Shown: piece after piece, positions 1 through 6,597 of the stretch
Position numbering within the stretch: position 1 is the stretch's first letter
Layout: every line of letters starts with the position of its first letter
Source of the DNA: UMGS75 sp051872775
GTDB lineage: Bacteria; Bacillota_I; Bacilli_A; ML615J-28; CAG-313
NCBI GenBank assembly: GCA_051872775.1
Contig: JBJEEE010000072.1
Coordinates: 1-31,777 of the forward strand
DNA: 31,777 nucleotides
Reading direction: 5' to 3'
Notes under the pieces: model-generated
The model's database searches: none
Told to the model about the DNA's origin: nothing
Seen by the model: only the letters and a program-made list of their open reading frames with translations
Made by a program: the position numbers and the translations under genes

Positions 1-1
1 A

Positions 2-1240
2 CCACATTTAAGTCTAAGTGAACAAGCAACTTTTAATAATAATTATTTTGAAATAACATATAATTGTGATATGATTTATGATTATTCTACCGCATATTTA
101 ACACTTAATATTCTTAATGGAGGAGAGCAACATACTAAAGTTGTTAATAATTTATCTTCAACTGGAACTATTGTATTAGACTGCATTGAAGGAGAAGCTC
201 CAAGCGTGAATATTACTTGTGAATTGTCATTTAAAGATAATCAATCAATTGATGAAATTCATACAATCACATATTCTGAATTAGCTTATAGTTTAAATTA
301 TTCATTTGAAGTTACTGAATTTAAAGCTGATTATTCTACCTATGAATCAACGATACCAATTTTGATAAAATTCAATTATCAAATCCCATCAAATTATAAA
401 ATCAAAATTAGTGATTCACAGTTAACTACCGATACAACAATTGATTTATGTGATGAATTTTATTTTAATACTATTTCTTCAAGCACCACAAATATTGATG
501 TTAATATTCAAGTAATCGATAATAATGGAACAAATTGGAATAATCCAATTGTTTATAATATCAATAAACAAGAAGCAGATAATATCTATAATGCTGCAAC
601 CATTACTATGTATTCTTGCAATCCTGGTGATTCATTAGTAACATATAATGATGATGGTACAATAAACCTATATCGTTTAATTAATTTTGAATGTGACAAT
701 GAAAACATATACTACAACGCCTTTATTTATAGTAGTGAAGACGTTGATCCATCAAATGGAAGAACAATCTATAATAATTCCTATGATTCAATTGGTAGAG
801 ACAAATATTCAATAATTGAAAATATTCCTGATCAAATGTACATTTTCCATTACTATACATTAATGGATTATAATAATGTAACTTATGTAATGTATATGGA
901 TTATCCATCAGGGGTAGTAAACTCAGAATCTTTTGAGGCATATGCAACACTTGCACAATCAAACGATCAACCAATAACTACCATTGATTTAAAAATTGGT
1001 TCATATGGATATTTAGATAATCGCATTATTTATAATAATAACGATGTTTCATTCACATTATATGAAAATCCTACCGATTCAACATTTGCGTTAACAATAA
1101 ATGATATTGTTAATGTTACCGAAATTACCATTTTCTATAGTGAATATGCAGGAGAATATGATAGAATGAAAAATGAAATTGAAATAAAAGGTAATTTATA
1201 TAGACCTTACACAATTGAAGTAATTGTGGCAGAAATTTAG
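2..1240 (+). CDS. Unknown, probably surface-exposed protein (5' partial)
   Basis: The reading frame is open to the left window edge, so the true start lies outside. The first ATG (71) has no ribosome binding site and 23 sense codons precede it in frame. About 413 residues are visible, rich in Asn, Asp, Thr, Ser, Tyr and Ile, with alternating polar/hydrophobic stretches that suggest beta-sandwich (Ig-like or adhesin-like) modules. The visible part has no transmembrane segment and no sorting signal at the C-terminus, which ends in VIVAEI. It stops nine bases before the MscS gene start and shares its Shine-Dalgarno region, so the two are probably co-transcribed. I do not recognise the family; an extracellular or cell-surface role is inferred from composition only. 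Confidence 0.6.
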   Translation, partial: PHLSLSEQATFNNNYFEITYNCDMIYDYSTAYLTLNILNGGEQHTKVVNNLSSTGTIVLDCIEGEAPSVNITCELSFKDNQSIDEIHTITYSELAYSLNYSFEVTEFKADYSTYESTIPILIKFNYQIPSNYKIKISDSQLTTDTTIDLCDEFYFNTISSSTTNIDVNIQVIDNNGTNWNNPIVYNINKQEADNIYNAATITMYSCNPGDSLVTYNDDGTINLYRLINFECDNENIYYNAFIYSSEDVDPSNGRTIYNNSYDSIGRDKYSIIENIPDQMYIFHYYTLMDYNNVTYVMYMDYPSGVVNSESFEAYATLAQSNDQPITTIDLKIGSYGYLDNRIIYNNNDVSFTLYENPTDSTFALTINDIVNVTEITIFYSEYAGEYDRMKNEIEIKGNLYRPYTIEVIVAEI

Positions 1241-1249
1241 GAGGAAATT

Positions 1250-2305
1250 ATGTCAAAAAATATTAATAAAAAAACATTATCAAAAAAAATATGGTCCATT
1301 GTTGGAATAGTATTTTTCTCAGCATTTGTTCTATTATTTATATTAGGAATTATTTTTGAATTAGTAAATCCATTAAATCCATTCTCTATATGGGCAAAGG
1401 AGAATTTATGGGATGTAACTGCATTACCTGCTGCATGGAATATGCATAAGAAAACAGTATTTCATTGTATTCTTTTGTTTATTTTAGTATTTTCTATAAG
1501 TAAACTAATTCGTTTAATTTTCAAAAAAATTGTTGAAAAAAGCAACCGTGCTAAAACTGTCTTTACGCTTTTAGATGGATTAATTAAATATGGCGCCGCT
1601 ATTGCATTAATCTTTATTGTTCTTAAAGCCTTTGGAGTTAATACTTCCGCAATCTGGGAATCAGTTGGTGTTTTAACTTTAATTGTCGGTCTTGGAGCTC
1701 AATCATTGATTGCGGACATCATTGCAGGTATCTTCATTATCTTTGAAGAAGAATATAGTGTAGGTGAAATTGTTTCTATTGATGATTTCCGTGGTACAGT
1801 TACAGAAATTGGTATTCGTGCAACGAAAGTCTTAGATATGGCTGGTAATATTAAGATTATTAATAACTCTGATATTAAAAATGTAGTTAACCTTTCACGT
1901 GAATTATCTCTTGCGGTTGTTGATTGCGAATTCCCATATGATGTCCCAGTGGAATTTGTAGAAAAACTTCTTAAAGATAATCTTCAGAATATGAAAGAAA
2001 AAATTCCGGCAATTGTTGAAGGTCCATTTTATAAAGGTGTATCAGCTTACGGATCAAGTAATGTTTCTGTTAGATTAGTTGCTCAATGTTCTGAGGAAGA
2101 CCGATATCAAGTTCAACGTGACTTATTACGTGAATACCGTCAAGTATTTGTCGCAAATGGTATTGACTTAAGTTATGATCAAGTTGTAATAAATACTCCA
2201 ACCAAGAGTAACATTAAAGTTACTAAAACTATCGTTAGAGAAGCTGATGAATTCGTAGAAGAACAAAAAGAATTATCCGTTGGCTTAGAAGAACAACATA
2301 ACTAA
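1250..2305 (+). CDS. Small-conductance mechanosensitive channel, MscS family (YkuT-like)
   Basis: Forms a membrane pore that opens under turgor and releases ions and small solutes during osmotic downshock. The 351-residue protein has an N-terminal hydrophobic helix (about 15-37), further helices near 66-88 and 103-125, and the glycine/alanine-rich pore helix in the stretch LIVGLGAQSLIADIIAGIF. This is followed by the conserved beta domain (EEYSVGEIVSIDDFRGTVTEIGIRATKV) written here in pieces: EEYSVGEIV, then GTVTEIGIR, then IINNSDI. Length and order fit the family. The start has a strong site (GGAGG at about 1241-1245). The acidic C-terminal tail (about 330-351) is lineage-specific. Its only visible upstream neighbour is the partial unknown protein. 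Confidence 0.93.
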   Translation: MSKNINKKTLSKKIWSIVGIVFFSAFVLLFILGIIFELVNPLNPFSIWAKENLWDVTALPAAWNMHKKTVFHCILLFILVFSISKLIRLIFKKIVEKSNRAKTVFTLLDGLIKYGAAIALIFIVLKAFGVNTSAIWESVGVLTLIVGLGAQSLIADIIAGIFIIFEEEYSVGEIVSIDDFRGTVTEIGIRATKVLDMAGNIKIINNSDIKNVVNLSRELSLAVVDCEFPYDVPVEFVEKLLKDNLQNMKEKIPAIVEGPFYKGVSAYGSSNVSVRLVAQCSEEDRYQVQRDLLREYRQVFVANGIDLSYDQVVINTPTKSNIKVTKTIVREADEFVEEQKELSVGLEEQHN

Positions 2306-2444
2306 ATATACTTATTTATTGAATGATTAATAAAAATAGCTAATCTTATCCTTTATTAAATAAAACGAAAAGATATTTATCAATAAAATATAGTTTCATC
2401 TTCTCCAATAAATGAAAATGAAATTATATGTTTTGGAGGAAATA

Positions 2445-3386
2445 ATGAATAAAAAATTATTAACATGGTTTAATTCGAAAAACTTTAATATAAATGAAAA
2501 TAGAGTCTATGGAAAAATCAATAATTACGAAGTAAATTTTTCCGTCGATATTATGAATAATAACAATGGAACATTTCCTATAATTGGTTGTATTTCCTTT
2601 TATGCAACCGATAGCACTAAGATGAGCATTATCCATCAAATTGAAAATCTAAAAGTTCCAAATTCCCAATTCAAAGTGGTTGATTATGGAATAATTTGGG
2701 GAATAAGTTGTTTTAGCTATAATAAATATGTAAGAATCTTAGATGAAAATATCATAAGAATAATTACTATAATTGATGAAAATATTACTCACAGTGATAA
2801 TTCTTGTCCTTTTTGTGGTAATGAATTTGTTGAAACAATGCATAAAAAATGTCAGATTAATGAGTTTACAATTGATATTTGTAATAATTGCATTCATAAT
2901 ATAAATGAAGAAATAGAAGTTGAAAATAAAGAATTTCAATTAGCACCTAATAACTATGGAAAAGGACTAATTGGTATATTTCTTGGAAGCTTAGTAGGAA
3001 TAGTTGTTGCATACATTTTTAATATTATGGGATTTATTTCCGCAATTTCTTCCATTGTATCATTATACGTTTCTATATTTTTGTATAAAAAAATGGGTGG
3101 TAAAGAAAACTTTGTGATGATTATTATGGCTGCTGTTGTTACAATTGTTATGCAATCTTTATTTGTTTTTGGATTATATATTATGGTTGCTAATAGCTTA
3201 ACAACAGAGTTAAATCTAACTACGACTGGTTTTAGTGCTTTCATAGAAGCTATGAAAGAAAATAATGATTTTAGAAAAGAATTTATCTCTAATCTAGTTA
3301 TGACAGTTTTATTTGCCGTTTTTGGATCAGGATTTGAATCATTTACTCTAGTAAGAAAATTAAAACGACCTAAATCAATTGATTAA
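2445..3386 (+). CDS. Unknown membrane protein with cytoplasmic zinc-ribbon
   Basis: I chose ATG 2445 because GGAGGA (2435-2440) lies four bases upstream; an in-frame ATG at 2412 has no such site. The 313-residue product has a soluble N-terminal domain of about 110 residues, then a four-cysteine cluster (C121-PF-C124 and C146-NN-C149, with C136 between) that looks like a zinc ribbon. Three or four transmembrane helices follow (about 163-190, 193-212, 220-245 and 275-300), then a short basic tail. I recognise no family. The gene stands alone: it follows the MscS gene by 139 bases and is separated from the L21 operon by that operon's own promoter. A membrane-linked sensor or assembly role is possible but not shown. 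Confidence 0.7.
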   Translation: MNKKLLTWFNSKNFNINENRVYGKINNYEVNFSVDIMNNNNGTFPIIGCISFYATDSTKMSIIHQIENLKVPNSQFKVVDYGIIWGISCFSYNKYVRILDENIIRIITIIDENITHSDNSCPFCGNEFVETMHKKCQINEFTIDICNNCIHNINEEIEVENKEFQLAPNNYGKGLIGIFLGSLVGIVVAYIFNIMGFISAISSIVSLYVSIFLYKKMGGKENFVMIIMAAVVTIVMQSLFVFGLYIMVANSLTTELNLTTTGFSAFIEAMKENNDFRKEFISNLVMTVLFAVFGSGFESFTLVRKLKRPKSID

Positions 3387-3403
3387 ATAAAAGAACGTAT
3401 TAC

Positions 3404-3432
3404 TTGCAAAAAAAAATCATTTTATGTATAAT
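3404..3432 (+). promoter_or_regulatory. Sigma-A promoter of rplU operon
   Basis: TTGCAA (3404-3409), a 17-base spacer that begins with an A-tract, then TATAAT (3427-3432). It is the only good promoter ahead of the L21 gene and predicts a leader of roughly 100 bases. Confidence 0.8.
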
Positions 3433-3437
3433 ATATA

Positions 3438-3536
3438 CGTTGTAAATCTGCAACCGCACAAAAATGGTTAACAAATAAGTATTATTTAATAATCACCATT
3501 ATGGCGTGTCTTAAATTTTATAAGGAGGTAAACAAG
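3438..3536 (+). ncRNA. Candidate L21 (rplU) mRNA leader structure
   Basis: Between the promoter and the rplU start lie about 100 untranslated bases. They can fold into a short GTTGT/GCAAC hairpin (from about 3440 to 3454) and an AATGGT/ACCATT hairpin (3463-3468 with 3495-3500), followed by a strong Shine-Dalgarno sequence, AAGGAGGT (3522-3529). Bacillota often carry a structured L21 leader that is thought to give autoregulation by the ribosomal protein. The position and the CAACCGCAC segment suit that idea. I could not run a covariance-model search, so the family assignment is tentative. Confidence 0.45.
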
Positions 3537-3836
3537 ATGTACGCAATTTTTATCACTGGCGGTAAACAATATCGTGTTGCTGAAAATAGTGTTATCTATG
3601 TTGAAAAACTAGAAGGTGAAGTTGGTCAAACAGTTGTATTTGATCAAGTACTTTTAGCAGGAGACAAAATAGGTACACCACTTGTTGAAGGTGCTAAAGT
3701 TACTGGTACTATTTTAAAACAAGGTAAAGGCAAAAAAATTATCGTTTTCAAAATGAAAGCTAAAAAGAATTATCGTAAAAAACAAGGTCATCGTCAAGCC
3801 TATACTAAAGTTGTAATTAATTCAGTTGAAGCATAA
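3537..3836 (+). CDS. rplU: 50S ribosomal protein L21
   Basis: Large-subunit protein that binds 23S rRNA. The 99-residue product begins MYAIFITGGKQYRV and holds the conserved basic C-terminal part (KAKKNYRKKQGHRQ then YTKVVI), the expected full length. An in-frame ATG at 3501 would add 12 residues but lies upstream of the Shine-Dalgarno sequence AAGGAGGT (3522-3529); ATG 3537 is the correct start. It is first in the order rplU-prp-rpmA found widely in Bacillota, with two bases between its stop and the prp start. Expression is probably from the promoter at 3404 through a structured leader. Confidence 0.97.
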   Translation: MYAIFITGGKQYRVAENSVIYVEKLEGEVGQTVVFDQVLLAGDKIGTPLVEGAKVTGTILKQGKGKKIIVFKMKAKKNYRKKQGHRQAYTKVVINSVEA

Positions 3837-3838
3837 TT

Positions 3839-4174
3839 ATGACAAAAGCATTTTTTAGATACTCAAAGCATGGTTTTAAACAATTTGAAATTTGTGGACA
3901 TGCTGAATATGATGAAGAAGGCTTTGATATAGTTTGTGCAGGTATATCTGCCACGGTAATTACTTCATTAAATTTACTTATTAAATTACTTGGAAATAAA
4001 TGTAGATTTAATGAAAATCAAGAAGAAGGGTATATTAATTTTGAAATCATCAAATTTGATATTGAAAAAACAACATATGATTTTGTTGAATTAATTATTT
4101 CAAATTTAATTAATTCTTTACAAGACATTGAGGAAAATTACCCTGCTAATTTAATAGTTAAAATTGAAAAATAG
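3839..4174 (+). CDS. prp: Ribosomal-processing cysteine protease Prp
   Basis: Removes the N-terminal extension of ribosomal protein L27, a maturation step needed for a working large subunit in Bacillota. The 111-residue protein shows both hallmark segments of the family: GHA with catalytic His21, and GFDIVCAGIS with catalytic Cys33. Its position between the L21 and L27 genes is the usual one. The start is two bases after the rplU stop with no strong site of its own, so translation is probably coupled. The next gene's product carries the expected cleavage sequence, which confirms the pairing. Confidence 0.95.
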   Translation: MTKAFFRYSKHGFKQFEICGHAEYDEEGFDIVCAGISATVITSLNLLIKLLGNKCRFNENQEEGYINFEIIKFDIEKTTYDFVELIISNLINSLQDIEENYPANLIVKIEK

Positions 4175-4185
4175 GAGGTAGCATC

Positions 4186-4467
4186 ATGTTAAGATTAAAT
4201 TTACAATTCTTCGCATCTAAAAAAGGTGTTAGTTCAACTAAGAATGGTCGTGACTCTCATGCTAAACGTTTAGGTGCAAAATTATCTGATGGTCAATTCG
4301 CTACTGCCGGTTCGATTATTTATCGTCAAAGAGGTACAAAAGTTCATCCTGGTAATAATGTAGGTATTGGTAAGGATGACACATTATTTTGCATGATTGA
4401 TGGTATAGTTAGATACGAACATAAGGGTATGAGCAAAAAACAAGTATCCGTATATCCAGTAGAATAA
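4186..4467 (+). CDS. rpmA: 50S ribosomal protein L27 with cleavable N-terminal extension
   Basis: L27 reaches into the peptidyl-transferase centre with its N-terminus. The 93-residue precursor starts MLRLNLQFFASKKG. The part up to FFA is the Bacillota-type extension removed by Prp, leaving mature SKKGVSSTKNGRDS. The body (AKRLGAKLSDGQ, then GSIIYRQRGTKVHPG, then GKDDTLF) is fully conserved. A strong site, AGGAGGT, lies just upstream. It is the last gene of the rplU-prp-rpmA set and is followed by a hairpin terminator at 4481. Confidence 0.97.
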   Translation: MLRLNLQFFASKKGVSSTKNGRDSHAKRLGAKLSDGQFATAGSIIYRQRGTKVHPGNNVGIGKDDTLFCMIDGIVRYEHKGMSKKQVSVYPVE

Positions 4468-4480
4468 TTGATATAAAATA

Positions 4481-4511
4481 AGCACTTGTTTTTACAAGTG
4501 CTCTTTATTTT
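4481..4511 (+). terminator. Terminator after rpmA
   Basis: A nine-base-pair stem AGCACTTGT (4481-4489) with ACAAGTGCT (4494-4502) and a four-base loop is followed by a T-rich run broken by an A. It lies 17 bases ahead of obg, with no visible promoter between, so some read-through into obg is likely. Confidence 0.85.
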
Positions 4512-4527
4512 GGGAAAGGAGTAAAAA

Positions 4528-5802
4528 ATGTTTGTCGATAGTGTAAAGATTCATGTTAAAGCTGGAAATGGTGGTAATGGGGTTGTAGCCTTTCGTCATG
4601 AAAAATACGCTAATATGGGTGGCCCATCAGGCGGAAAAGGTGGTCGTGGTGGCGATGTAATTTTAGTTGGTGAAGAAGGATTAACAACATTACTTGATTT
4701 TCGTTTCACTCGTAAGATTTGCGCAACCAATGGTCAAAATGGAATGCAAAAAGATATGTATGGCCGTGATGGTGATAATGCATATGCGAAAGTTCCAATA
4801 GGAACGACCATTATTAATGCGGAAACAGGAGTTATTATTGGTGACATCACTAAACATGGACAAGAAGTAATCGTTGCACATGGTGGAAGAGGCGGAAAAG
4901 GTAATGCTGCTTTTGCTAATTCACGTAATACTGCTCCTGAAATATGTGAAAAAGGTGAACCAGGTGAAGAATTAATGGTTCAACTTGAATTAAAAGTACT
5001 TGCTGATGTTGGTTTAGTTGGCTTCCCAAGTGTTGGTAAAAGTACATTGATTACTATGGTATCTAAAGCAACACCCAAAATTGCGGAATATCATTTTACA
5101 ACTTTAAACCCTCATTTAGGAGTTGTTGGAGTTAAAGATGGTCGCAGTTTTATTATGGCTGATTTACCAGGTTTAATTGAAGGTGCACATCTTGGGGCTG
5201 GTCTTGGAATTCAATTTTTAAAGCACATTGAAAGAACAAGAGTTATTGTTCATATTGTTGATATGAGCGGAATTGAAGGTCGTAATCCAATTGATGATTA
5301 TCTTGCAATTAGAAAAGAATTAGGTGAATATGATCCAAAATTATTAGAACGTCCTGAGATAGTTGTTGCTAATAAAATGGACCTAACAGGTAGTGAAAAG
5401 TATTTGAAAGAATTTGAAGAAAAACTTCATATTGACGTTATTCCTATATCGGCCATTTCAAAACAAAATCTAGATACTTTACTATATAAAATCGCTGATG
5501 TACTAGATGAAGCCAAAAAAACAAATAAAATAGAAGAATCTCAAGAAGAAGTTGTTGAGTATACTTTTACTCCTCCTTCAGAAGATTATGAAATAACAAG
5601 GGATGATAGTGGTGTTTATCATGTTGATGGACCTATCATCAAAAAACTATTTGATCGTACAGACTTTAATAATGAGAGTAACGTAAGAATATTTGCGCAA
5701 AAGCTACGCAAACTAGGGGTAGATGAAAAACTACGTAAACTCGGCGTAAAGCATGGCGATACTGTGTGCATTCTTGGATACGAATTCGAGATGTACGAAT
5801 AA
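4528..5802 (+). CDS. obg: GTPase Obg/CgtA (50S assembly)
   Basis: Essential GTPase that works in large-subunit maturation and stress signalling. The 424-residue protein has the glycine-rich Obg fold (1-158, with GGPSGGKGGRGGD), then the G domain. G1 is GFPSVGKST at 165-173, G3 is DLPGLIEGAH and G4 is NKMD. The C-terminal OCT domain (about 345-424) ends in GYEFEMYE. Length and order are typical. The Shine-Dalgarno sequence AAAGGAG is at 4515-4521. It follows the L21-L27 operon, as in many Bacillota. The absence of a clear promoter between the rpmA hairpin and this gene suggests it relies partly on read-through. Confidence 0.97.
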   Translation: MFVDSVKIHVKAGNGGNGVVAFRHEKYANMGGPSGGKGGRGGDVILVGEEGLTTLLDFRFTRKICATNGQNGMQKDMYGRDGDNAYAKVPIGTTIINAETGVIIGDITKHGQEVIVAHGGRGGKGNAAFANSRNTAPEICEKGEPGEELMVQLELKVLADVGLVGFPSVGKSTLITMVSKATPKIAEYHFTTLNPHLGVVGVKDGRSFIMADLPGLIEGAHLGAGLGIQFLKHIERTRVIVHIVDMSGIEGRNPIDDYLAIRKELGEYDPKLLERPEIVVANKMDLTGSEKYLKEFEEKLHIDVIPISAISKQNLDTLLYKIADVLDEAKKTNKIEESQEEVVEYTFTPPSEDYEITRDDSGVYHVDGPIIKKLFDRTDFNNESNVRIFAQKLRKLGVDEKLRKLGVKHGDTVCILGYEFEMYE

Positions 5803-5833
5803 AAAATTTAATAAAAAAAAGGAGATTTTATTC

Positions 5834-6475
5834 ATGAGAAAAAATACTCGTAAAGAAAAAATTGTGATGATTGCCACATTGTCAATCTTTTTAGCGATTG
5901 AAGCAATCATTTGTTTTGTTCCATTTTTAGGATCAATTCAAATTGGACCTGTTGTTGCAACTTTAGCAATGATACCTGTTTTAATAATTGGTATTGTATA
6001 CGGACCACTAATGGGTGGAATCCTTGGGTTAGTTGCTGGAACCTTCAGTTTTATTTACTGGACTTTTATTGACCCAGCTAATCCATCAGCCCTTCTTTTT
6101 ACCCCTTGGAATGGCTTAAGTGAAAATCCAACTAATTACTGGACTTTAGTTATATGTTTTGTCCCACGTATATTAACTGGAGTTGTTGCGGGATATGTAA
6201 ATATCGGGTTCAATAAATTTTGTAAACTATCTTATATAAATTATGCTGTTGCTGGCATTCTTGGAAGTTTAACAAATACATTTCTTGTTTTATTCGGTAC
6301 TTATATTTTATGGGGAAAACAATATGCTGCCTTATGTGGAATGGATTTTTCTATTTTATTGACTACTATTTTAGTCATTGTAGGAACTAATGGTTTGTTT
6401 GAAGCAGCAGTTGGTGGTATTTTGTCTGTTTCAATCTGTACCCCACTAAACAAGTTAAAAACATCGATGAATTAA
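5834..6475 (+). CDS. ECF transporter S component (substrate unknown)
   Basis: Membrane substrate-binding subunit of an energy-coupling-factor vitamin or micronutrient importer. It needs the shared EcfA, EcfA' and EcfT proteins, which are not encoded in this window. I place the start at ATG 5834, with AAAGGAG at about 5818-5824; the longer frame from 5753 would run back into obg. The 213-residue protein is almost wholly hydrophobic, with about six helices. It shows the family pattern of a PF(L)GxIQIGPVVATLAMIPV segment followed by glycine-rich GPLMGGILGLVAGTFS. No riboswitch can fit in the 31-base gap after obg, so regulation gives no clue to substrate. Folate, pantothenate or another vitamin are all possible. 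Confidence 0.82.
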   Translation: MRKNTRKEKIVMIATLSIFLAIEAIICFVPFLGSIQIGPVVATLAMIPVLIIGIVYGPLMGGILGLVAGTFSFIYWTFIDPANPSALLFTPWNGLSENPTNYWTLVICFVPRILTGVVAGYVNIGFNKFCKLSYINYAVAGILGSLTNTFLVLFGTYILWGKQYAALCGMDFSILLTTILVIVGTNGLFEAAVGGILSVSICTPLNKLKTSMN

Positions 6476-6486
6476 ACCGTTCTGTG

Positions 6487-6538
6487 AGCGTTTGAAAAAT
6501 AAATAATGATGAATTATTTATCTCAAACGCTTTTTTTT
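6487..6538 (+). terminator. Terminator after ECF S-component gene
   Basis: An outer stem AGCGTTTGA (6487-6495) pairs with TCAAACGCT (6523-6531), an inner AAATAAT pairs with ATTATTT, and eight T follow. It is a clear rho-independent terminator. Confidence 0.9.
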
Positions 6539-6566
6539 GCTATTTTTTTTCATTTTATGGTAAAAT
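6537..6566 (+). promoter_or_regulatory. Probable promoter of mutS-mutL-miaA
   Basis: TTGCTA (6537-6542), an 18-base spacer, then TAAAAT (6561-6566) preceded by TGG, which may act as an extended -10. It sits right after the previous terminator and about 30 bases ahead of mutS. Confidence 0.6.
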
Positions 6567-6597
6567 AACAACAAGTAAAAAAGTAAGGTGATTTATT

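Noticed and set aside
5753..5833. N-terminal extension of the ECF S component
   Set aside because: It would overlap the end of obg and lacks a binding site; AAAGGAG precedes ATG 5834 and the protein then begins like its family.
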